Both the position numbers and the translations under genes were made by a program. A stretch of 64,000 nt of DNA from Lacinutrix jangbogonensis (GTDB lineage: Bacteria; Bacteroidota; Bacteroidia; Flavobacteriales; Flavobacteriaceae). Every line of letters starts with the position of its first letter. The stretch's first letter is position 1. Shown piece by piece: positions 26,784-35,685 of the stretch. Location: contig NZ_JSWF01000024.1 in assembly GCF_000797445.1 (NCBI RefSeq), forward strand, positions 1 through 64,000. Reading direction: 5' to 3'. Below the pieces are notes generated by a model. The model was given only the letters and a program-made list of their open reading frames with translations, made no database searches and was not told the DNA's origin.

Positions 26784-27626
26784 ATGAAGCATCTAATAAT
26801 TACATTTTTTTGTATTATTTCTATTCAGGTTTTTTCTCAAGAAGAAAGCATTATTAAATTGAAGAAATCGTACAGAATTGCAAATTCAAACAAATCTATA
26901 ACTTTAAGGTTTCCAAAAAAAACGACTATTACTTTGGACACTACGATAGTAGAGATAGACTCGTCGCAATTAAATTTTTTGAAAGATTTTTCTTTGTTAG
27001 ATAATACTAATTTTACAAGAAAATATAAATGGCATGCCTTTGGGCGTTACGAAAATCGTAACATCACTCAAATTATAGGTCCAGTTTATATTTTTTTGGA
27101 TGAAGACTTACCGAAAAACATAAAACTAAAATTCATAGCATTTATTGAAGATATTCCAGCTATAGATAATCTAAGCTTTTCTTTTACAGATGATTTTGAA
27201 AAAGCTAATTATTTTATTGATGTTTTAGATATAGACGTGAGTGCGTTTACTCAAAAACAAAAAACTGAGTTAACTGAAAATGAAATGATTAATGACACTT
27301 TTAGTGAGATGACCTATAAGTTTTATGCTAACGAAAATTCGAAATTAATTTCTTGTCATTACAAGATAAATAGATCAATAATTAACGACGCATCATTTTT
27401 AATAAAACTCAAAAAAGGTTTTTTTAGATCATTAGGCAACTTTTTTGAATCTAAATATGCTCCTAAAGTTTCATTATTATATAATAAACCATCAAGTGAA
27501 ATAGAATTTGTTACTGATTATGATATAATAATGCTCAAATATCATTATCAGTATTTATATAATTTTAAAGTAAATTTAGGACAATTTGATACTCTAATTG
27601 AATTAAGGAAACAACTACACAAATGA
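26784..27626 (+). CDS. exported protein of unknown function, copy 1 of a tandem pair
   Basis: 280 residues. A signal peptide (MKHLIITFFCIISIQVFS) precedes a mature domain of about 260 residues. Its central part (GPVYIFLDEDLPKNIKLKFI, FSFTDDFEKANYFIDVLDID) and C-terminal part (KKGFFRSLGNFFESK, TDYDIIMLKYHYQYLYNFK) faintly recall DUF2927-type predicted metalloprotease-like domains (an FxxxLGNF helix, then a DxDxxxLKYHY helix), but no HExxH motif is present, so catalysis is doubtful. It starts 2 bp after the carboxylase gene and overlaps copy 2 by 4 bp. Function unknown. Confidence 0.7.
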   Translation: MKHLIITFFCIISIQVFSQEESIIKLKKSYRIANSNKSITLRFPKKTTITLDTTIVEIDSSQLNFLKDFSLLDNTNFTRKYKWHAFGRYENRNITQIIGPVYIFLDEDLPKNIKLKFIAFIEDIPAIDNLSFSFTDDFEKANYFIDVLDIDVSAFTQKQKTELTENEMINDTFSEMTYKFYANENSKLISCHYKINRSIINDASFLIKLKKGFFRSLGNFFESKYAPKVSLLYNKPSSEIEFVTDYDIIMLKYHYQYLYNFKVNLGQFDTLIELRKQLHK

Positions 27627-28499
27627 GACTATTAATTACTATACTTATTACGTTTTTTTCAATACTCACTTTTGCTCAAGAGCACAAAGCTAATAAAGAA
27701 GACCATTCAAGAGCACTAATACCTTTAAAGTATTACAAACAAAAGTTTAAAAAGCCATTAACAAAAAAGGATAGTCTAAATTTTGTATTTAAGGATAATG
27801 ATACATTAGTGGTATTGGAGAATTATAAGCCAAAAGGTGTTGGAGTACCATACGAATATAAAGACTCTACCTTTTTAGAAGCGTATACAAAAGTTGCCTT
27901 TGTGTATTACAATGATAGTTTAAAAAACAAGTCAAGAATGAGGTACTGGAAAAATGACATCTCACTCTTTTTCTCAAAATCGTTCCCTAAAAAACTAAAA
28001 AGAATTTATGGTTTTCGCAAATTCTTTAGTTAATAAAATCGATTCTCTTAATATTAATGTAGTAAAAAATGTAGAGGATTCTAATTATATTATTTACAAT
28101 TCTGGTGATTTTGAATATGAATCGCGAATGATAAACAATAAAGCATCTGAGTACTATATGTATTGGAATGAGAAAAGCCAAATCTACAAGACAAGCGTAA
28201 AAATTATAACAAGCATAAACTTTAATGAAAAATTAAAACTTATAGCACTGAAAAAGCTTTTTTTTCAAAGTCTTGGTAATTTTAAATTTAATAATATGTT
28301 GGAATGTTCTAATTATTTCTCGGGTTGCTTTAATGAAAATTCAACCTTATCTGATTTTGATTTCGAATTATTAAAATATCATTATTCTTATGGTATCTGC
28401 AAAGGAACGAGCTACAAAACCTTTATGGCGCAACATAAGAAAGGTAAAGAAGTTTTAAAAAAGAAGAATTCTAGAATTATGTTTTTTCATGAAGAATAA
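27623..28499 (+). pseudogene. frameshifted exported protein, copy 2 of the tandem pair
   Basis: Two frames overlap by 26 bp. The first (27623-28033) has a signal peptide (MRLLITILITFFSILTFA) and ends YWKNDISLFFSKSFPKKLKR-IYGFRKFFS. The second (28008-28499) continues FANSLVNKIDSLNINVV then EDSNYIIYNSGDF, KKLFFQSLGNFKF and SDFDFELLKYHYSYGIC. Joined after removing about one base near 28008-28020, they align along their length with the upstream gene: PVYIFLDEDLP against DISLFFSKSFP, FFRSLGNFF against FFQSLGNFK, DYDIIMLKYHY against DFDFELLKYHY. So this is a tandem duplicate broken by a frameshift; an assembly error or programmed shift is possible. Confidence 0.72.
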
Positions 28500-28529
28500 A
28501 AAAAAGAACGCATTGCGTTCCTTTTTTTT
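28498..28529. terminator. bidirectional terminator (GAACGC-GCGTTC)
   Basis: A run, GAACGC-ATT-GCGTTC, T run, between convergent genes; similar in sequence to the terminator at 31241. Confidence 0.85.
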
Positions 28530-28533
28530 AGCA

Positions 28534-28914
28534 TTATCTAAATTTAATTATTGCATATTGGTATGTAATTTGAGGAGCAAAACGACCACGGTTAAACCCA
28601 CAATTAGAAGTAATGACTTTTTGAAATTCTTCAGGGATTATTAAAGTAAAACTCATTTCATTTTTTGAAGTCACTGTTTTTTCAATATGAAAATCAATAT
28701 ATCTAAAAGTAATGACATCATTATATTTAGCAACTACAGCATATTTTCCATCGAAATCTGAAATACCATCAGTTTCTAATCCATTTACCTCAATTTTAAC
28801 TCCTGGTAACGGTAAATGATCTTCATCTAATAGTGTTCCTGTTATTTCTTTTTGTTGTGCTGTTAAATGAATAGAAGTAAACAGTAAAATAATGATTAGC
28901 AAACTAATTTTCAT
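28534..28914 (-). CDS. exported carboxypeptidase-regulatory-like domain protein, truncated paralogue
   Basis: 126 residues. A signal peptide (MKISLLIIILLFTSIHLTA) leads directly into one carboxypeptidase D regulatory-like beta-sandwich: QQKEITGTLLDEDHLPLPGV, then ISDFDGKYAVVAKYNDVITF, the typical domain of SusC-type N-termini. The first 95 residues parallel the start of the neighbouring upstream gene (AQQKEITGT...LPLPGV...DFxGxYA), but the plug and VWA domains are missing and the tail is unrelated. It lies 7 bp downstream of the YfbK-like gene in the same unit, so it is probably a truncated duplicate that is still translated. Confidence 0.72.
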   Translation of the reverse strand: MKISLLIIILLFTSIHLTAQQKEITGTLLDEDHLPLPGVKIEVNGLETDGISDFDGKYAVVAKYNDVITFRYIDFHIEKTVTSKNEMSFTLIIPEEFQKVITSNCGFNRGRFAPQITYQYAIIKFR

Positions 28915-28921
28915 TATGTTT

Positions 28922-31127
28922 TTATTGATTTAGCGATGAAATAAGTCTAATAAATTCTGCTCTATAGCCTAATTTATCCATTCCTCTCCCACTTTCAGCT
29001 AAAGTAATTACATCTTCAATTGTTGTATTGTTAAAGTAACTAGATTCTCTTAATTTCATCCCGAATAATGCAACAGCTGAAGCAAATTTCAAATCTTCTG
29101 AAGGCTCCTTTATTTCATCTTTTTGTATATGAACCATTTCTATACTCTTAAAGCCATCAGGTTGCTTATATCTAAATTTCACAGTTAGTAGTTCGTCTGA
29201 AAAATCATTATTTACTTCAGTTATGGTATATTTTAAATCTGAAACCTCCTTTAAATAATCACTTTTTACTCCAAAAGGAATTACTTCATAAAGTGCAGTT
29301 ACCGTATGTCCACTTCCTAATTCTCCAGCATCTTTTGTATCATCTACAAAGTCTTTATCTTCTAATAATCTGTTTTCATATCCAATTAATCTGTAAGCTT
29401 GAACTTTTTTTGGATTAAACTCAACCTGGATCTTTACGTCTTTTGCTATAGTATAAAGTGTTCCTCCAAACTCTTTACCAAATACTTTTTGTGCTTCTTG
29501 CATGGTATCTATGTACGCATGATTACCATTCCCTTTATCTGCTAAAATCTCTAATTTCGAATCTTGATAATTACCATATCCAAAGCCTAAAACGGATAAA
29601 AACACTCCGGATTTACGTTTCTCTTCTATTAATTTCTTCATACTTCTATCGCTTGAAGCGCCTACATTAAAGTCTCCATCAGTAGCCAGGATTACTCGAT
29701 TATTTCCTTCTTTTTTAAAATTTTCTTCAGCTAATTTATAAGCTAAATTAATTCCAGCTCCTCCTGCTGTAGAACCACCAGATTTTAAATTATCTAAGGC
29801 ATATAAAATCTCTTTTTTATTGTTCCCATAAGTTGGCTTTAGTACAACTCCTGCAGCTCCTGCATAAACTACAATAGAAACTTTATCTTGTTCTCTAAGT
29901 TGATTTACCAATAATTTAAAAGCTTCTTTTAAAAGCGGTAATTTATTTTGAGCACTCATTGAACCAGAAACATCAATTAAAAATGTAAGATTAGATGCTG
30001 GAAGCAATTCATTTTTAAAAGTTTTGCCTTGTAACCCAATTTTAACAATTTGCGTTTGCGAATTCCGTATTAATAGAGAATGGATGTTTACTTGTTGGTT
30101 GCAGATAATTATAATCGAAATAATTCACCATTTCTTCTATTTTAATCGCATCAGGAGCAATAGTTTGTCCATTGTTAATCATACGTCTAACGTTACTATA
30201 AGACGCTTTATCTACATCTATAGAAAACGTAGAAAGTGGTGAGGTATTAGTGATTTCAAAATTGTTTTCTATAATTTCCACATAAGTATCTTGAAGCGGT
30301 TGTGGACTATTACGTCTAATAAATGATTGTTTTTGTATTGCCGCTTTAACTTCTTTAGACAATTTATAGTTTCCTCTTTTTGTAACTACAACTATAACAC
30401 CATTATTACCTTGAGAACCGTATAATGCACTTCCGGCTGCTCCTTTTATAACATTAACTGCTTTTATGTTTTTCGCCTTTAGTTTGTTCAATTCTTTTGT
30501 AGTTGTAATTTTTCCATCAATAACGACTAAAGCTTGATTTCCTCCTTTAATAGAACGATTTCCTCTTAAAACAATTCGAGTACCTCCATTTACGCCATTG
30601 TTATTCTGGGTAATAGTTAATCCTGAAACTTTACCAGATAAAGAATTTACAACCGATGGATTATTTTGCCTTAATAGTTTCTTTATAGATACATTTGTTC
30701 TTTTGGTTTCCTTTGAAGCATTATAATAACCTCGATAAGAATTTGAGGACCGATTACCATTAACTTTTACACTTTGGTAAACGTGCGTTATATTATCTTT
30801 TTTTCTTTTAATTCCCAGAGATGTTACTACTACTTCTTCAAGTGTATTCATAGCTATTGGAAAACTTATATTATTTAATGCTCCAACTGTTTTCTCAACG
30901 GTATTGCCAACATAAGAATAAACAATAACATCTCCTACTTTAGCCATAATAGCATAGTTACCATTAAAGTCTGTAGTTGTTCCATTACTGGTTCCTTTTA
31001 CAAGAACATTCACTCCTGGTAATGGTAAATGACTTCCATCTGATATGGTTCCAGTAATTTCTTTTTGTTGTGCTTGAATTTGCAATGTTGCAAATAATAC
31101 GATAAGCAGTTTTAACACTTTTTTCAT
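28922..31127 (-). pseudogene. frameshifted regulatory-domain/plug/YfbK-like VWA chimera
   Basis: The N-terminal frame (31127-30042, 361 codons) has a signal peptide (MKKVLKLLIVLFATLQIQA), a carboxypeptidase-regulatory domain (22-105), a TonB-plug module (about 165-255: GTRIVLRGNRSI, QALVVIDGKI, IKGAAGSALYGSQGNNGVIV) and the YfbK N-terminal segment (FSIDVDKASYSNVRRM, IKIEEMVNYFDYNY). It ends at NTEFANANC-stop. The other frame resumes at TQIVKIGLQGKTFKNE and runs through a VWA domain with intact MIDAS (DVSGSMS, ATDGD) and a YfbK C-terminal (DUF3520-like) domain to 28922. The break is near 30045-30065. Rejoined length is about 735 residues. First gene of its unit, with its own repeat-type promoter. 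Confidence 0.8.
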
Positions 31128-31150
31128 GATTATTAGTTTTTAGTTTAAAA

Positions 31151-31228
31151 CAAAACTAGGGAGAAACAACACTTTAAAAAATAAGTAATGAGTAAAGAAT
31201 CCTTTTCGTTGAGGGAAACGACACATTC
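31151..31228 (-). promoter_or_regulatory. promoter with two 21-bp direct repeats (third unit)
   Basis: TAGTTTTG, a perfect TAnnTTTG box, lies at 31151-31158, 24 bp from the start codon. Two adjoining 21-bp units lie at 31187-31207 (plus strand AATGAGTAAAGAATCCTTTT then C) and 31208-31228 (GTTGAGGGAAACGACACATT then C). They start 60 bp upstream of the ATG. The second unit is degenerate. Confidence 0.72.
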
Positions 31229-31240
31229 ATTAGGTAAAAC

Positions 31241-31272
31241 AAAAAAAGGAACGCAATTGCGTTCCTTTTTTA
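31241..31272. terminator. terminator (GGAACGCAATTGCGTTCC)
   Basis: Perfect 18-nt palindrome flanked by A and T runs. It closes the VIT/VWA unit (minus strand) ahead of the next unit's operator. Confidence 0.88.
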
Positions 31273-31298
31273 AAAACTATACTTAATAAACATTAGGT

Positions 31299-34200
31299 TT
31301 AAACCTCAATCTTTGCAACTATCTGGTTGTCTTTAGATTTAGATAGCCTAACAACTTTAATCTCTTTTGTTTCATTTGGCTTACCAAAATTTCTAAATAC
31401 TGTAACTTTCATAAACGTTGGGTTTTCAATTTTTTGATATCTATCGCCATAGTAATTTACTTTTACAAAATACGCTCCATCTTTTGCGTTTCTAATTGTA
31501 AATTCTTCTGGCCCAAAACCTTGCGTCATGTCTTTTGAAAGCTCTCCTCCTATTTGAGTTTTTACGTTTTTATAAGAGCATTCCTCGAAATTTGGATCTA
31601 TAATGTGTAAATCGATATCTGTGTCGTTGTGATTCCAGTCTATAACCACTCTAACATCAAAATTTGTTTCAATTTTATTATAACTATCTAGGGAATCATC
31701 ATTCACTTTAGAAGTATTTTGGAGCAACTTATTAATTTCATTTTTAGTAATGGTTTACATACCTTGAAACTTTCTTCGTCCTTTATTTTCATAAACAGCG
31801 CCACTTATTATTTTATTTAATAAATCGAAAGCTTTTTGTGTTTCTCCAATTTCTTGATACGCTAAAGCTAAATCTCTATACGATTGCGAATCTTCTGGTC
31901 TTAATTTTAAAACCTGATCGAAAATAAAACTCGCTAATTTGTAATTATTTATAGCTTCTAATTTATAAGCAAACACACGTAACAACTCGTAATTATCGAA
32001 ATCTATTTCTGCAATATTTGTTAATATTCTCAAGCTATAATCGCTATTTTTATATTGCGAAAAGAAATCGTAAACATCAATATAATAAGCAGGAAAACTA
32101 CTGTAATTTTCTCTTTGTGCTAAATATATTTTATAAGCTTGCTCTACATTTTGAGCTTTAGATAGTTCTTTAATATAAACAGCATTATTAGTTTGGTTTT
32201 TAATTTTAAGCCTTCCTCTATAGGTCACTCTTTTCTTTGGAGAATTATTAGACGCGCTATTAGAATTAAACCTTAATTCTGGTGTTGTAGTCACTACAAT
32301 TACACCATTACTGCTTTGCGAACCATATAAAGCAGATCCACTTGCTCCTTTTATAACATTTATAGAACGAATTTGATTAGGGTCTATAGCGTTTAGTATT
32401 TCTGTACTAGAAATTGCACCATCAATAACAATTAATGCTTGATTATTTCCAGAAATAGAACGGTTTCCTCGTAATACAATTCTTGTTTCACCATTTACGC
32501 CATTAGTATTTTGAGTAATTTGTAATCCGCTTACTTTCCCTGATAAACTATTAACAACATTTGGATTGTTTGCTTTCGTTAATTCTTCGGTTTTAACTAT
32601 TTGATAAGCACTTGTAACTTCATCTTTCTTTCTTTTAATTCCTAATGCAGTAATTACAACTTCATCTAAAGAGTTTTCAGTAATACTAAAACTAATGTTT
32701 GAAGAATTAGTAACATCAACTTCAGAAGTATTACCTACGTAAGAAAACACCAAAGTATTTCCGGTTAAAGCTGGAATGGTATAATTTCCATCAAAATCTG
32801 TAGTTGTTCCATTTGACGTTCCTTTTAAAAGAACATTAACGCCTGGAAGCGGCAAACCATCTTGATCTGTAATAGTTCCAAAAATAGTTCCGTTACTATT
32901 TGCGGGTGCATTAGCTTTTGAAACCACAGCATCTTCAATTTCTAAATCGGAGTCCTTATTCTCTATGTTAGTTCCAGAAACAACTTGCGTATTTCTATTA
33001 CGCTCCATAATACTATTGTACTCTGCTAACAACTCTTTTGGTGGAGTAATTTTGTATTTCACATAATCCCAAACGGTTTCTAAGACTATTAAAGATGTGT
33101 GATTACTTATTACATTGTACTTTTTACTGTGCGTAATAATTTGATCTTTATTTTCTTCACTTTTTTGCTGAAGTATATTTAATTTCTGCTGTGCCCAAAT
33201 ACGTTTTACGAGCTGGTTTTCAATATCATTTGTAATAGTGATTTGTTCTTTTTGAGTGCTATCGTTTCCGTATCCGAAATTTAATGTAATGACATCATTT
33301 ACTTTGAAACCTTTACCCGAAATAGAAAAATCGTTAGAAACTGTAGTGGGTTTATTAGGATAAAATTCTATACTCTTATTGTTTACTGAAGCTCCCAAAA
33401 ATTTAAATGACTGGTATATTATTTCGTCGATAGCATCGCTAACACTAGTGTTTTTTAAGTTGATATATTTTCCGTTTGAAGCTTCTGCAATAGTATTTAA
33501 TTTAGCATGATTGCCTTTAATAATACTATTGATAACAAAAAATGGCTGACTTGTTTTAGCAGAAAGCGCACTTAAATTTCGCATACCATCAGAGAACAAA
33601 AGTATTTCGTCTGTATCGATACTATTAAATAAATTCGAATAAGATGTACCGCCATCGTAAATAGAATTGGCGAGCTCCATTTTTAAATTGGTCCAATTTC
33701 CATTTTCAATTTTAAAAGCCTTCTCTTTAATAATGGTATTACTAAAGCTTACTAGTTTCACTTTTACATCTCCTAAATGTTTTAAATAATCGTTTAGAAA
33801 AGAAATCTCTTTTTCTAAATCTCTGTTTTCCATAGATAAAGAAACATCCCAAAATATGGTTATCGTTTTCGATTTCTTACGTGCTCTTTTTTCTGTATCT
33901 AGCTTCTTGTAGATATAGAAATAGTCTTCTGAAACAATCGTTTTATTACTAAGTTCTTGAGGTATTTTAATAGTTAAAGCATTACTTGGTGTGTAGTTTT
34001 CTTTTACAACTTTTGCATAAAAATTTTTATTAATAGTATTAAATTTAAAATCTCCCAGACTGCCTTCATCTAAGGAAGGCGCCAGTTTCTGATCGAACAC
34101 TTGCATTGTAAAACTAAAATGGTCTAAGTTCTTTTTAAAACCTAAAGGCAACTGAAAATAATGTGCATTCTCACTCAATACTAATTCTTGTTCATGCGCT

Positions 34201-34625
34201 AAAACGATACGCTTATGCCTTTTAGCAAAAATTGGATAAATACGCGCTTTATAATTATTACCTGTTCCTTTTTCAAGTAATATTGGATCTACACCGCGTC
34301 TTACAACAGCTTCGAAAGCAACTCTACCTTGCTCCTTTTCTACAACTACGGCTTCTCGAAGTTTTCCGTTTACATCTAATGCCAATCTAGAAACATCTTG
34401 ACCTTCGCCAAGCGGGAAACTTAATTCGCCTTCCAACACGGTATTTGTTGGGTTATAGAATAGCATATCGTAAGTTGTGGTTGCAATATTCCCTACGACT
34501 TCTACTTTAATGTCCAAAGAAGTAATTCCCAATTTGTCTTCGCCAACTTTTATAGATGGTATGTCTTGCGCTTGTACTTGCACTATTGCAAAGCACACAA
34601 AGAGTAATTTTAATACATTTTTCAT
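31299..34625 (-). pseudogene. VIT-VWA-regulatory-plug-TPR-DUF2135 chimera with an in-frame stop
   Basis: One reading frame from ATG 34625 to 31299, 1108 residues, interrupted only by TAA at 31755-31757 (KFQGM-stop-TITKNEINKLLQNTSK). Domains in order: signal peptide (1-19), VIT domain (about 21-200), VWA with intact MIDAS (D260xS262xS264, T327, D346), carboxypeptidase-regulatory (580-655), TonB-plug module (675-785, with GNNQALIVIDG and GASGSALYGSQSSNG), TPR-like helices (810-945), and after the stop a DUF2135 domain (VVIDWNHNDTDIDLHIIDP, FGPEEFTIRNAKDGAYFVKV). The intact paralogue at 35686 reads through the same point. A GAA or AAA to TAA change would explain it. The 956-residue part may still be made and exported. 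Confidence 0.8.
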
Positions 34626-34733
34626 AAGTTTATATTTATTAATTATTAATTGTCACATGTTATTCTCTGTTAATCATGAACTAAAATGGCTCTATTTTTA
34701 GCATGCGCGTTTGATACGGATTAATTTAAAATG

Positions 34734-35378
34734 TTAGTCTTTTATTAGTGAGATTATTTCTGGTAATAATGTTATGGCTGTCAATAAAACAACGTTATTC
34801 CCTTTACCTTTTGTAGTTCGTTTCTGAAGTGTTGCTACTTCAATTTTTGGCGTTTCAGTCTTATCTATCATTGCATTCGGGTTTCTTACCATAACAACAC
34901 TATTATCTGCTGTTTCGTCAAAATGCTCTTGCGCTTGTTTATATGCCATAGCAATACCATCGTTATGTGTTTCTGTTATACTAGATTTCACATCGCTAAT
35001 TACAGACAACATTTTTTTTATGTCTTTAGCCGAAACACGATCGAGTAACAACCCGTTTTGTCCAGCATAAACAAAAACCGAAATTTTGTCCTCTTTAATT
35101 AAACGTGTCGTTAAAAATTTGAATGCTTGTTGAAGAATAATTTTATCTTCTGAAGAATAATTGCTTTTAGAAGTTTCCAGAATGAAGCTTATTTGCCTCG
35201 TTTTAGTTTCTTCTGTTGCATTAGTATTTGCATTATTAACTGGAACCTTTAAAGGAAAGTGATTTGCTACAAAAGTTATTAAATGATCTAAGGAAACAGA
35301 TTGTGTTTCTATACCATTTTGGGCGGAAAGTGATGTTAAGCTTATTAGCGTAACAAATAAAATGAATACTGTTTTCAT
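34734..35378 (-). CDS. exported VWA-like protein with degenerate MIDAS
   Basis: 214 residues. A signal peptide (MKTVFILFVTLISLTSLSA) precedes one VWA-like core: QISFILETSKSNYSSEDKI, DKISVFVYAGQNGLLLDRV, IAMAYKQAQEHFDE, NSVVMVRNP. It aligns with the VWA of the YfbK-like neighbour (LTFLIDVSGSMSAQNKL, DKVSIVVYAGAAGVVL, INLAYKLAEENFKK, NRVILATDGD), but the metal-ion site is altered: DxSxS is ExSxS and the TDGD strand is VRNP, so metal-dependent binding is probably lost. A C-terminal hydrophobic stretch (VVLLTAITLLPEIISLI) may anchor it. First gene of the middle unit, 108 bp upstream of the VIT gene. Confidence 0.7.
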   Translation of the reverse strand: MKTVFILFVTLISLTSLSAQNGIETQSVSLDHLITFVANHFPLKVPVNNANTNATEETKTRQISFILETSKSNYSSEDKIILQQAFKFLTTRLIKEDKISVFVYAGQNGLLLDRVSAKDIKKMLSVISDVKSSITETHNDGIAMAYKQAQEHFDETADNSVVMVRNPNAMIDKTETPKIEVATLQKRTTKGKGNNVVLLTAITLLPEIISLIKD

Positions 35379-35403
35379 AATCTTTGGTTTTAAAAGTTTA
35401 GTG

Positions 35404-35481
35404 TAAAACTATAACCAAAGTCTATGTTATAAAACACAGAATGAGTGAACAGGTACTTTTAGTGAGTGAACATTACTTTTA
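35404..35481 (-). promoter_or_regulatory. promoter with two 21-bp direct repeats (middle unit)
   Basis: TAGTTTTA box at 35404-35411, 26 bp from the start codon. Two adjoining 21-bp units lie at 35440-35460 (plus strand AATGAGTGAACAGGTACTTT then T) and 35461-35481 (AGTGAGTGAACATTACTTTT then A). They start 62 bp upstream of the ATG. The rest of 35379-35685 holds the upstream unit's terminator and otherwise nothing I recognise. Confidence 0.75.
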
Positions 35482-35633
35482 AATTAATAATAACAAAAAA
35501 ACCTCAAAACGATGGCGTAATTTCTATATAAAACATACGCCTAATAGCAGATATACTTATGTTTCTCTATATAGCCTCTAGAAAAAATAATTAAAATTTA
35601 CATTCAATTATTTCAAAATTCATTTGGCATAAA

Positions 35634-35665
35634 CAAAAAAAAGAAACGCTTTCGCGTTTCTTTTT
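35634..35665. terminator. terminator after the first chimera gene
   Basis: A run, AAGAAACGC-TTTC-GCGTTTCTT, T run, just downstream of the stop at 35686 in the minus direction. Confidence 0.87.
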
Positions 35666-35685
35666 AATCAAATATAATTCTTTTT

